Numbered from the stretch's first letter, positions 1 through 5,126 are shown. The stretch: DNA of 12,997 nucleotides from SIG673 sp045653945 (GCA_045653945.1 JAZOML010000008.1:1-12997); one strand, 5' to 3'. Translations and numbers: made by a program. Notes: generated from the letters alone by a model not told the origin.

Positions 1-75
1 CATATATATTTAAAAAATGATATTATAAATTTAGATAATTTTTAAATTTTCATCTAAAAAGGAGATTTTATTTTT

Positions 76-1167
76 ATGGAAAAAACACTTAAAATCGGTA
101 TCATTGGCTGCGGCGGTATCGCAAACGGTAAGCATATGCCCTCTCTTGCTAAGGTAAAGGGCGTTGAAATGGTTGCATTTTGCGATATTATCCCCGAAAA
201 GGCTGAAAAGGCTGCAAAGAAATTCGGTACAGCAGATGCAAAAACCTACACCAACTACAAGGAGCTTCTTGCTGATAAAAGCATTGACGTAGTCCACGTT
301 TGCACTCCCAACCGTTCTCATAGCTTCATCACCGTTGACGCTCTTGAAGCAGGCAAGCACGTTATGTGCGAAAAGCCTATGGCTATCAACTCCGAGGAAG
401 CAAAGAAGATGATTGATGCGGCAAAACGCACCGGTAAAAAGCTCACTATCGGTTATCAATCAAGACAGAGAGTTGACTCCCGTTACCTCAAAGAAGAGGC
501 TGAAAACGGCACCTTTGGTGATATCTACTTCGCAAAGGCTCACGCAATTAGACGCCGTGCAGTTCCGACTTGGGGCGTATTCCTTAACGAGTACGAGCAG
601 GGCGGCGGTCCTCTTATCGATATCGGTACTCACGCACTTGACCTCACCCTTTGGGTAATGAACAACTATAAGCCTAAGTACTGCGTAGGTTCTACCTATC
701 ACGCACTCAACAACCAAACAAGAACCGGTAACGCTTGGGGCGACTGGGAGCCCGAAAAGTTCACAGTCGAGGACTCCGCTTTCGGCTTTGTTGTTATGGA
801 AAACGGTGCAACCATTATCCTTGAATCCTCTTGGGCGCTGAACACCACCGACAACCACGAGGCTTGCACCACCGTTTGCGGTACTCTCGCAGGCGCAACT
901 CAAAAGGCAAACGGCGACCTCGAAATCAACGGCATCAGAAACGGCAGACAGTACGCATACTGCCCGAGCTTAAAGGCAGGCGGCGCTGCGTTCTACGACG
1001 GCGAGGACGAAAGCGATATGTCCTTCCTTGAGGCAAAGCAGTGGATTGAGGCTATCAGAAACGACACCAACCCCACCGTTCTTCCCGAGCAGGCTTTTGT
1101 TATCACCCAGATTCTTGAAGGTATCTACGAGTCCGCAAAGACCGGTAAGCCTTACTATTTTAACTAA
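76..1167 (+). CDS. Gfo/Idh/MocA family NAD(P)-dependent oxidoreductase
   Basis: This is a 363-residue cytoplasmic dehydrogenase of the Gfo/Idh/MocA family, whose members oxidise or reduce sugars, inositols and related polyols with NAD(P). An N-terminal Rossmann fold shows the glycine-rich loop GIIGCGGIA (residues 8-16) and an acidic CDIIPEKAE end of strand 2. The family signature CEKPMA lies at residues 98-103, with the catalytic Lys100. The C-terminal domain has GGGPLIDIGTHALD (176-189), the usual active-site Asp/His segment. Length is normal for the family. The start is set by GGAG at 61-64, eleven bases before the ATG. It is followed by a repeat element and a strong terminator and has no partner gene in the window, so the substrate cannot be named. 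The upstream 75 bases are very AT-rich, and I see no confident promoter there. Confidence 0.95.
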   Translation: MEKTLKIGIIGCGGIANGKHMPSLAKVKGVEMVAFCDIIPEKAEKAAKKFGTADAKTYTNYKELLADKSIDVVHVCTPNRSHSFITVDALEAGKHVMCEKPMAINSEEAKKMIDAAKRTGKKLTIGYQSRQRVDSRYLKEEAENGTFGDIYFAKAHAIRRRAVPTWGVFLNEYEQGGGPLIDIGTHALDLTLWVMNNYKPKYCVGSTYHALNNQTRTGNAWGDWEPEKFTVEDSAFGFVVMENGATIILESSWALNTTDNHEACTTVCGTLAGATQKANGDLEINGIRNGRQYAYCPSLKAGGAAFYDGEDESDMSFLEAKQWIEAIRNDTNPTVLPEQAFVITQILEGIYESAKTGKPYYFN

Positions 1168-1168
1168 G

Positions 1169-1197
1169 CGTACTTTTCTTGACCGTACTTTTCTTGA
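1169..1197 (+). repeat. Tandem 14-bp direct repeat
   Basis: CGTACTTTTCTTGA occurs twice, at 1169-1182 and 1184-1197, separated by one base, starting immediately after the oxidoreductase stop codon. The second copy forms the left arm of the hairpin in the adjacent element (1186-1207). It looks like a local duplication of that hairpin arm. Confidence 0.85.
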
Positions 1198-1222
1198 AAG
1201 AAAAGTAGGCAAAAGAACTTTT
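1186..1222 (+). repeat. Dispersed hairpin-GGCAAAAG element, copy 1 (divergent)
   Basis: A perfect 10-bp inverted repeat (TACTTTTCTT, GA, AAGAAAAGTA; 1186-1207) is followed directly by GGCAAAAGAACTTTT. The hairpin-then-GGCAAAA-then-CTTT order is shared with the elements at 2178-2230 (minus) and 12049-12101 (plus). As with those, it lies just downstream of a gene and runs in the direction of that gene. The second hairpin of the other copies is not clearly present here. AACTTTTGTAC at 1216-1226 also recurs at 12181-12191. Confidence 0.55.
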
Positions 1223-1268
1223 GTACAATTAGTATATTGAACTTTTGCGTAAATTCCCTACAAAACTA

Positions 1269-1300
1269 AACACCCCCGATGTTAAGACATCGGGGGTGTT
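1269..1300. terminator. Strong bidirectional terminator between convergent genes
   Basis: A 14-bp perfect stem (1269-1282 with 1287-1300) closes a TAAG loop. It contains CACCCCCGATGT and its complement and is followed by TTGTTTT on the plus strand and a T-rich stretch on the minus strand. It lies between the ends of the oxidoreductase (+) and the lipoprotein (-) and can serve both. Confidence 0.9.
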
Positions 1301-1303
1301 GTT

Positions 1304-1756
1304 TTAATATCCGTTTGCTTCTACACCATACACAGCTTGCTCGTAAGTATATCCTTCAAATTCAAGCTGTTCGATTAAACCTTGTCTTGAAAATGACATA
1401 ATATCAAGATAATTTTTAGCAGCCTTTGCCGCTTGTTCGTTCCAATTTGCGCCGCAATTATCTGCTGCGTAAGTCGCTTCTTCGGTTTTATAGCCCTCAA
1501 ATTCAAGTTGTTTGATTAGCCCAGAATATGAAAAAGGCATTGTCCTTAAATAATTTTTTGCAGAACGCAATGCGTTTCTTTGTCCAAGCGTTGTTTCGTC
1601 GGAATTTGCAGTGTTTCCATTTCCACTACTACTTCCACTTTCACTTGTACCGCCACTGTTAGCGCCCTCTGCAAGTAACTCATCACAAGAACATACCGTT
1701 CCAAACAAAACACATACTAATAGCACCAGAGAAACTATTTTGATAATTCTTTTCAT
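1304..1756 (-). CDS. Ltp-family (host cell surface-exposed) lipoprotein
   Basis: This is a 150-residue exported lipoprotein. It begins with a basic, hydrophobic signal peptide (MKRIIKIVSLVLLVCVLF) and a lipobox-like VCSC, so Cys24 is the probable lipidated residue. A Ser/Gly/Asn-rich linker (about 32-55) follows. Two tandem copies of the roughly 43-residue Ltp repeat come next, at about 60-103 and 106-150. Each has the pattern A..AKNYL...FS..GLI.QLEFEGY..E.A.Y. In that family, the Ltp protein of Streptococcus thermophilus phage TP-J34 blocks injection of phage DNA, but many chromosomal relatives have no known role. GGAGG at 1763-1767 supports this start. The gene diverges from a small XRE regulator, and its promoter carries a palindrome in the spacer, so repression by that regulator is likely. 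The family call is by pattern recognition; the anti-phage role is inference only. Confidence 0.85.
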   Translation of the reverse strand: MKRIIKIVSLVLLVCVLFGTVCSCDELLAEGANSGGTSESGSSSGNGNTANSDETTLGQRNALRSAKNYLRTMPFSYSGLIKQLEFEGYKTEEATYAADNCGANWNEQAAKAAKNYLDIMSFSRQGLIEQLEFEGYTYEQAVYGVEANGY

Positions 1757-1787
1757 TTTTTACCTCCAAAATTAAAATGATATACAT

Positions 1788-1817
1788 ATTATAACACCAT
1801 TTGGTGTTATTTGTCAA
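1788..1817 (-). promoter_or_regulatory. SigA-type promoter of the Ltp lipoprotein gene
   Basis: Read on the minus strand, TTGACA (1817-1812), an 18-bp spacer and TATAAT (1793-1788) preceded by TGT (an extended -10) make a near-consensus promoter. The start point should be about 1781, giving a short leader that contains the GGAGG ribosome site. The 20-bp palindrome 1791-1810 fills almost the whole spacer and overlaps the -10. Confidence 0.85.
1791..1810. promoter_or_regulatory. Palindromic operator O1 in the lipoprotein promoter
   Basis: ATAACACCA and TGGTGTTAT form perfect 9-bp arms separated by TT. The palindrome lies between the -35 and -10 of the lipoprotein promoter. Size, symmetry and position fit binding by a dimer of the XRE regulator encoded next to it. 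The palindrome is seen; the binding partner is inferred. Confidence 0.75.
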
Positions 1818-1831
1818 TACCATACGGTGTT
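1816..1831. promoter_or_regulatory. Second, imperfect operator O2
   Basis: AATACCATACGGTGTT matches the core of O1 (AACACCATTTGGTGTT, 1793-1808) at 13 of 16 positions, and the two cores are 23 bp apart. O2 overlaps the edge of the lipoprotein -35 and sits just upstream of the regulator's own -10 (TATAAT, 1837-1842), so it could mediate autoregulation. Confidence 0.6.
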
Positions 1832-1836
1832 TTTTG

Positions 1837-1842
1837 TATAAT
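1837..1842 (+). promoter_or_regulatory. Probable -10 box of the XRE regulator gene
   Basis: A consensus TATAAT lies 35 bp before the regulator start codon. No -35 is well placed: TTGTCA at 1811-1816 is 20 bp away. The promoter is therefore probably weaker than the opposing one and may depend on occupancy of the operators. Confidence 0.5.
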
Positions 1843-1876
1843 AATTTTAGAATACTATCGTGTGGGGGGTGAAAAA

Positions 1877-2080
1877 ATGTTTGTTTACCGCAGAGTAAGA
1901 GATTTGCGTGAGGACAGAGATAAAACTCAAAAGCAAATCGCAGAGCTTTTAAATATGCAAACTACCGTTTATCAACGCTACGAGAGAGGTGAACGGGAAT
2001 TACCTCTTTGGGCGGCAATCAGGCTCGCAGACTTCTACGGAGTAACCCTTGACTACCTTGTTGGCAGAGAAATAAAGTAA
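1877..2080 (+). CDS. Small XRE-family helix-turn-helix regulator
   Basis: This is a 67-residue DNA-binding protein made of a single XRE/Cro-CI helix-turn-helix domain. The recognisable segment runs from about residue 15 to 45: TQKQIAELLNMQTTVYQRYE, followed by a GE.ELP turn. It continues with LADFYGVTLDYLVGR, the typical end of the domain. There is no extra sensor or dimerisation domain. The start is fixed at 1877 by a G-rich ribosome site (GGGGGGTG, 1863-1870). An upstream in-frame start at 1811 would lie inside the operator and promoter region and is rejected. The gene diverges from the Ltp lipoprotein, and the two palindromes between them make it the likely local repressor (inference). Its terminator follows immediately after the stop. 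Confidence 0.9.
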   Translation: MFVYRRVRDLREDRDKTQKQIAELLNMQTTVYQRYERGERELPLWAAIRLADFYGVTLDYLVGREIK

Positions 2081-2110
2081 AAAAGCACTTCAAAAATGAA
2101 GTGCTTTTTT
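2081..2110 (+). terminator. Terminator of the XRE regulator gene
   Basis: AAAAGCACTTC (2081-2091) pairs with GAAGTGCTTTT (2098-2108) around AAAAAT and runs into a T-tract. It begins right after the stop codon. Confidence 0.9.
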
Positions 2111-2251
2111 ATTATATTGAATACTTTAATGTTGACCGAATAAAATTTTGAAAAATTAAGCGAAGGTTAAACCTATGCTCTGAGCGGTAGCTCGTGAGAA
2201 AAGTTTTTGCCAAGCTTTTTTCAAAAAGCGAAAAAATGATGTGCTTTTTTA
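2092..2251. repeat. 20-bp near-identical direct repeats bracketing an intergenic segment
   Basis: The loop, right arm and T-tract of the regulator's terminator (2092-2111) recur at 2232-2251 with 19 of 20 bases identical. The second copy lacks a matching left arm. The 120 bp between them (2112-2231) has no gene. It contains short hairpins at 2165-2175 and 2182-2193 and the element at 2178-2230. It could be a small insertion or a slipped duplication. Confidence 0.55.
2178..2230 (-). repeat. Dispersed two-hairpin element, copy 2
   Basis: Read on the minus strand (the direction of the SDR gene that ends at 2262), there is a GCTTTT..AAAAGC hairpin at 2230-2214. It is followed by TT, then GGCAAAAACTTT (2211-2200), six bases, GAGC-TACC-GCTC (2193-2182), and AGAG. 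The element at 12049-12101 follows the same plan. Differences between the two fall as paired changes in both stems, which suggests selection on RNA structure or a common origin as a repeat. Confidence 0.65.
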
Positions 2252-2261
2252 ACTCTATAAA

Positions 2262-2966
2262 TTAACCGTTAAAACCGCCGTTTACTCCTAAAAATTCGCC
2301 CGTAATAAAAGAGGCACTATCCGATGCAAGGAAGATAACGGCATTTGCCACGTCCTCAGGCTTACCAAGGCGGCAAAGTGGCGTTGCGTTTGCAAGGTCG
2401 GAAAGCGTTTCGGCGTCAAAATGAGCGTTCATATCCGTTTCAATAACCCCCGGTTCAACACAGTTTATGGTAATCCCCGACGGCCCAAGCTCCTTAGCAA
2501 GGGAAGTGGTAAGTCCACGAAGTCCCGCCTTACTCATTGAGTATGCGACCTCGCACGATGCACCGTATTTTCCCCAAACTGAGCCGATATTTATAATTCT
2601 TCCCCAACCGTTTCTAATCATAGCGGGTATGACCTCACGGCTAAGGTAAAAAGCACCCGAAAGATTAGTATCCAGCACACGGTGATAGGTAGAGTCATCG
2701 GTGTCCTGAATAAGACCGATAAAGGACACTCCTGCATTATTTACAAGAATATCAACCGCTCCGATTTCCAAAATTGCTTCTTTTACCGTTTCGGGAGAGG
2801 AAATATCGCATTTTATCCCCGTTGCACCCGTTTGAGCGGCAAGCTTTTTAGCTGCCTCATCGCTTGATTTATAAAGAAAATAGGTATTATAGCCCTGACT
2901 AGAAAAAGCCTCGACACACGCCGCACCGATTCCTCGGCTACCGCCCGAAATTAAAACCGTTTTCAT
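2262..2966 (-). CDS. SDR-family oxidoreductase (FabG-like)
   Basis: This 234-residue classical short-chain dehydrogenase/reductase probably uses NADP(H). The cofactor loop GGSRGIG is at residues 8-14 and the NNAG motif at 76-79. The catalytic Asn101, Ser129, Tyr142 and Lys146 (YSMSK, with Ser and Tyr 13 apart) are all present, followed by PGVIETDM (172-179). It most resembles 3-oxoacyl-ACP reductases. It stands alone rather than in a fatty-acid operon, so it need not be the housekeeping FabG. The start ATG follows GGAG by eight bases. That ribosome site is also the end of the upstream gene's terminator stem. The gene converges on the XRE regulator, and I see no clean terminator of its own. 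Confidence 0.93.
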   Translation of the reverse strand: MKTVLISGGSRGIGAACVEAFSSQGYNTYFLYKSSDEAAKKLAAQTGATGIKCDISSPETVKEAILEIGAVDILVNNAGVSFIGLIQDTDDSTYHRVLDTNLSGAFYLSREVIPAMIRNGWGRIINIGSVWGKYGASCEVAYSMSKAGLRGLTTSLAKELGPSGITINCVEPGVIETDMNAHFDAETLSDLANATPLCRLGKPEDVANAVIFLASDSASFITGEFLGVNGGFNG

Positions 2967-3018
2967 AAAAAACTCCGTTTTAGTAATAACTTTAATGTTA
3001 TTATAATCTAAAACGGAG
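2967..3018 (-). terminator. Terminator of the 93-aa gene, overlapping the SDR promoter and ribosome site
   Basis: On the minus strand CTCCGTTTTAG (3018-3008) pairs perfectly with CTAAAACGGAG (2983-2973), with an inner TAATAAC/GTTATTA pairing, and is followed by six Ts (2972-2967). The GGAG at the end of the right arm is the SDR ribosome site. A readthrough transcript would hide that site, while a transcript from the internal promoter would lack the left arm. Confidence 0.8.
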
Positions 3019-3028
3019 CTTTTTTCAA
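3000..3028 (-). promoter_or_regulatory. SigA-type promoter of the SDR gene
   Basis: TTGAAA (3028-3023), a 17-bp spacer and TATAAT (3005-3000) lie on the minus strand, predicting a start near 2993. The -10 sits inside the terminator hairpin of the gene upstream. Confidence 0.75.
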
Positions 3029-3045
3029 GTATTTTTGCAATTTTT

Positions 3046-3327
3046 TCATAACAAAAGGTAAATAAGAGTATTTAGTGCCGCCATAACCGATGCACCAAGT
3101 ATAAAAGAAAGCGTCGAAAAGTGCTTTTTTGTTTTCTTTTTGGGCTCATCACCGAGAAAATAATTACGAATAGGACTGTTTAGAATTATTTTGTTCGCCT
3201 CGTCAAGTATATCACTTTCACGTTTACCCGATGCACGTTTTTCGGATACTATAAAATAAGCCTCCTCAAACAGCTCGCTACCCGTATTTTTAATATAAAC
3301 CACATTTTTTTTGCAGCCTTTTAGCAT
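3046..3327 (-). CDS. Hypothetical small protein with C-terminal membrane segment
   Basis: This is a 93-residue protein I do not recognise. A mostly helical soluble part (about 1-65) includes a charged stretch SEKRASGKRESDILDEANKI. A basic run KKKTKKH (about 66-72) follows, and the protein ends in a hydrophobic segment LSFILGASVMAALNTLIYLL. This layout fits a tail-anchored inner-membrane protein with its N-terminus in the cytoplasm. The start is the ATG at 3327, preceded by GGGGGA with good spacing. A TTG fifteen bases further upstream lies inside that ribosome site and is rejected. It diverges from spoIIR, and its terminator overlaps the SDR promoter. A sporulation role is possible only by location; no clear sporulation-type promoter is seen for it. 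Confidence 0.7.
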   Translation of the reverse strand: MLKGCKKNVVYIKNTGSELFEEAYFIVSEKRASGKRESDILDEANKIILNSPIRNYFLGDEPKKKTKKHFSTLSFILGASVMAALNTLIYLLL

Positions 3328-3418
3328 AAAATTATCCCCCAAAAACTTATTTTCACGAAAATTATTTCCATTTTTTTGAAGTTTTAATCATTTTTTCCCG
3401 TTTAAAACGTTATTTTGA

Positions 3419-3448
3419 GGTTATAATAATCCTTGTGCGGTGAGATTA
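3419..3448 (+). promoter_or_regulatory. SigF-type (forespore) promoter of spoIIR
   Basis: GGTGAGATTA at 3439-3448 matches the Bacillus SigF -10 consensus GGNRANAHTR at every position. GGTTA at 3419-3423, 15 bp upstream, matches GYWTA at four of five. There is no SigA-type pair nearby. In B. subtilis, spoIIR is transcribed by SigF, so sequence and gene agree. Confidence 0.65.
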
Positions 3449-3486
3449 CATATAAAAACCTGAAAGGATAACAAAAGTATAATAAA

Positions 3487-4089
3487 ATGAAAAAATTGCT
3501 TTCGCTTATTCTCACACTCACCGTATTTTTGTTTGCCGCTTATGTCATTGCAAAGGAGCAGCTTTCGGAAGAGCTTGAAATTTACGAAAAAACACTGCGA
3601 CTCCACATGCCCGCAAATTCAAATTCAAGCGCCGACCAAGAGGTAAAATTAAAGGTAAGAGATGCTGTTATAAATTACCTTGCCGAGCCTTTATCTAAAT
3701 GTACAACAAAGGACGAAGCAGTCAACAAAGTACAATATTTATCTAATAATATAACATTAGTAGCAAATAATATATTAAAAGAAAACGGTTTTGATTACAC
3801 CGCAAAGGTTTCCGTAGTTAAAGAGGAGTATCCTACACGCGACTATGAGGGTATATCCTTACCAGCAGGCAAGTACACCTCGCTGAAAATCGAGCTTGGA
3901 AAAGCGGAGGGTCAAAATTGGTGGTGCGTTCTTTTTCCGCAAGTTTGTATCGGCACATCAAAACCTGCCGAAGCACTTGCCGAGGTTGGATTTACGCCGA
4001 ACCAAATACGACTGCTAACCGAGGGCGACGAGGGAGAATACGTGGTAAAATTCAAGCTGCTCGAAATTTTCGAAGGAATATTTGGATAA
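3487..4089 (+). CDS. spoIIR: Stage II sporulation protein R
   Basis: SpoIIR is made in the forespore and secreted into the intermembrane space, where it triggers SpoIIGA to process pro-SigE in the mother cell. This 200-residue protein starts with a signal or anchor segment (residues 1-22). It then has the family's hallmark region LRLHMPANSNSSADQE.KLKVRDAV (37-61, usually L.HVIANSDS), then YPTRDYEGISLPAGKY (115-130), and the strongly conserved NWWCVLFPQVC (144-154). A C-terminal tail of about 45 residues follows. The ATG is the only possible start, because an in-frame stop lies at 3469-3471. The best ribosome site (AAGGA, 3464-3468) is unusually far away, about 18 bases. This gene marks the organism as an endospore former or a recent descendant of one. 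Confidence 0.93.
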   Translation: MKKLLSLILTLTVFLFAAYVIAKEQLSEELEIYEKTLRLHMPANSNSSADQEVKLKVRDAVINYLAEPLSKCTTKDEAVNKVQYLSNNITLVANNILKENGFDYTAKVSVVKEEYPTRDYEGISLPAGKYTSLKIELGKAEGQNWWCVLFPQVCIGTSKPAEALAEVGFTPNQIRLLTEGDEGEYVVKFKLLEIFEGIFG

Positions 4090-4127
4090 AAGATAAAAAA
4101 CGGCGCAAACGCCGTTTTTTATCTTTT
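4088..4127. terminator. Bidirectional terminator shared by spoIIR and the HIT gene
   Basis: An 18-bp perfect stem (4088-4105 with 4110-4127) includes AACGGCG/CGCCGTT with flanking A and T runs around a CAAA loop. It overlaps the last bases of the spoIIR stop codon. The T-rich arms allow it to act on both strands of this convergent pair. Confidence 0.9.
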
Positions 4128-4156
4128 TATAAATTATTTTAAGCAATAATATTCCA

Positions 4157-4495
4157 TTAAGCTATATTTTCAGAAAGCTTTTCGCCGCCCAAAACGTGGA
4201 AATGCAAATGTTTTACACTTTGACAACCGTCATCACCACAGTTAGTAACAACACGGTAGCCATTAACAGCTCCTGCCTTTTTGGCGATTTCGGGAATTTT
4301 CTCAAAAATCTTAGCAACAATACCGCTATTTTCAGAATTTATAGCATCAGCACAGCAAATGTGCTCCTTAGGAATAACAAGCACGTGTACAGGCGCTTGA
4401 GGATTTACGTCATTAAATGCAAGGATAAAATCATCCTCATAAACCTTGCTTGACGGAATTTTACCGTCTCTTATCATACAAAAAATGCAATCCAT
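4157..4495 (-). CDS. HIT (histidine triad) family hydrolase, HinT-like
   Basis: This 112-residue cytoplasmic nucleotide hydrolase belongs to the HIT family, whose HinT branch cleaves AMP-lysine and related purine phosphoramidates. The triad HLHFHVL lies at residues 96-102, with the catalytic His expected to be His98. The N-terminal CIFC (3-6) and IPKEH (41-45) are typical of the zinc-binding bacterial members. Length is normal. The start at 4495 is preceded by AAAGGAG nine bases upstream. A longer in-frame reading to 4579 would run through the promoter and is rejected. The gene has its own consensus promoter and converges on spoIIR; the sporulation link is only by neighbourhood. Confidence 0.93.
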   Translation of the reverse strand: MDCIFCMIRDGKIPSSKVYEDDFILAFNDVNPQAPVHVLVIPKEHICCADAINSENSGIVAKIFEKIPEIAKKAGAVNGYRVVTNCGDDGCQSVKHLHFHVLGGEKLSENIA

Positions 4496-4529
4496 ATCAT
4501 AAAGCTCCTTTTTTTGTTTTTCTATCAAA

Positions 4530-4558
4530 ATTATATCACTAGTAAACGCTTTTGTCAA
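4530..4558 (-). promoter_or_regulatory. Consensus promoter of the HIT gene
   Basis: TTGACA (4558-4553), 17 bp and TATAAT (4535-4530) on the minus strand form a perfect SigA consensus. Its -35 lies 8 bp from the -35 of the divergent phosphodiesterase promoter. Confidence 0.9.
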
Positions 4559-4566
4559 CCAAATTA

Positions 4567-4595
4567 TTGACTTGCGCACAAAAAAATGATATACT
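4567..4595 (+). promoter_or_regulatory. SigA-type promoter of the YfcE-like gene
   Basis: TTGACT (4567-4572), 17 bp and TATACT (4590-4595) place the transcript start near 4602. That leaves about 17 bases of leader before the ATG at 4619 and rules out the upstream in-frame ATG at 4586. Confidence 0.85.
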
Positions 4596-4618
4596 ATTTT
4601 TGTAATGAGGTGATAAAA

Positions 4619-5071
4619 ATGAAATCATATCTTGTTTTTTCCGATGTACACGGCGACGTTGGCTCGTTTTTCAAATTAGCCGAGCTTTCAAAGGAGCACG
4701 ACGGCGTAATTTTTGCAGGCGACGGTTATTCTACAATAAAAGAAGCTCCGATTGAAAATTTATACGCAGTTAGCGGCAACTGCGACTATGATGGCCCACC
4801 AGAGGCAGTTATAACACTTGACGGCGTTAGAGTTTTACTCACTCACGGCCACAAATACGGTGTTAAAGCCTCACTCCTTTCCCTTTCCTATCGAGCAAAG
4901 GAGCTAAACTGCGAGGTCGCAATTTTCGGACATACTCACGAGCCTTTTTGCGCCTATGAATACGGCGTAATGCTATTCAATCCCGGAGCAAGTTCCGGAT
5001 ACAGCAAAAAGACCTACGGTGTACTTTACATAAAAGACGGCAAACCTGATGCCAATATTTTTAAGCTTTAA
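4619..5071 (+). CDS. YfcE/MJ0936-type metallophosphodiesterase
   Basis: This is a 150-residue calcineurin-like metallophosphoesterase of the YfcE/MJ0936 type, small cytoplasmic enzymes that hydrolyse phosphodiesters using two metal ions. The metal-binding motifs appear in order: SDVHGD (residues 8-13), AGDG (33-36), GNCD (53-56), LLTHGH (73-78) and FGHTHEP (103-109), followed by NPGA (121-124). All expected ligands are present, although the second motif reads GDGY rather than the common GDxxD. The start is the ATG at 4619 with GAGGTG at 4607-4612. It diverges from the HIT gene and ends at a shared terminator. The natural substrate is not known from sequence. Confidence 0.92.
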   Translation: MKSYLVFSDVHGDVGSFFKLAELSKEHDGVIFAGDGYSTIKEAPIENLYAVSGNCDYDGPPEAVITLDGVRVLLTHGHKYGVKASLLSLSYRAKELNCEVAIFGHTHEPFCAYEYGVMLFNPGASSGYSKKTYGVLYIKDGKPDANIFKL

Positions 5072-5090
5072 TTTTCACTGCACGACACAA

Positions 5091-5118
5091 AAAAAACGAG
5101 CCTTACGGCTCGTTTTTT
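5091..5118. terminator. Bidirectional terminator
   Basis: AAAAAACGAGCC (5091-5102) pairs with GGCTCGTTTTTT (5107-5118) around TTAC. It lies between the convergent YfcE-like gene and the leucine-rich-repeat gene. Confidence 0.92.
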
Positions 5119-5126
5119 ATTTCACG

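Noticed and set aside
1169..1197. CRISPR-like repeat
   Set aside because: Only two tandem 14-bp copies with a one-base gap; no spacers and no cas genes.
1811..1876. N-terminal extension of the XRE regulator from the ATG at 1811
   Set aside because: It would be translated from inside the operator and -10 region; the GGGGGGTG site fits the ATG at 1877.
3389..3400. Possible SigF -10 (GGAAAAAATG, minus strand) for the 93-residue gene
   Set aside because: It matches the -10 pattern only because it is A-rich, and there is no -35 at 15-16 bp.
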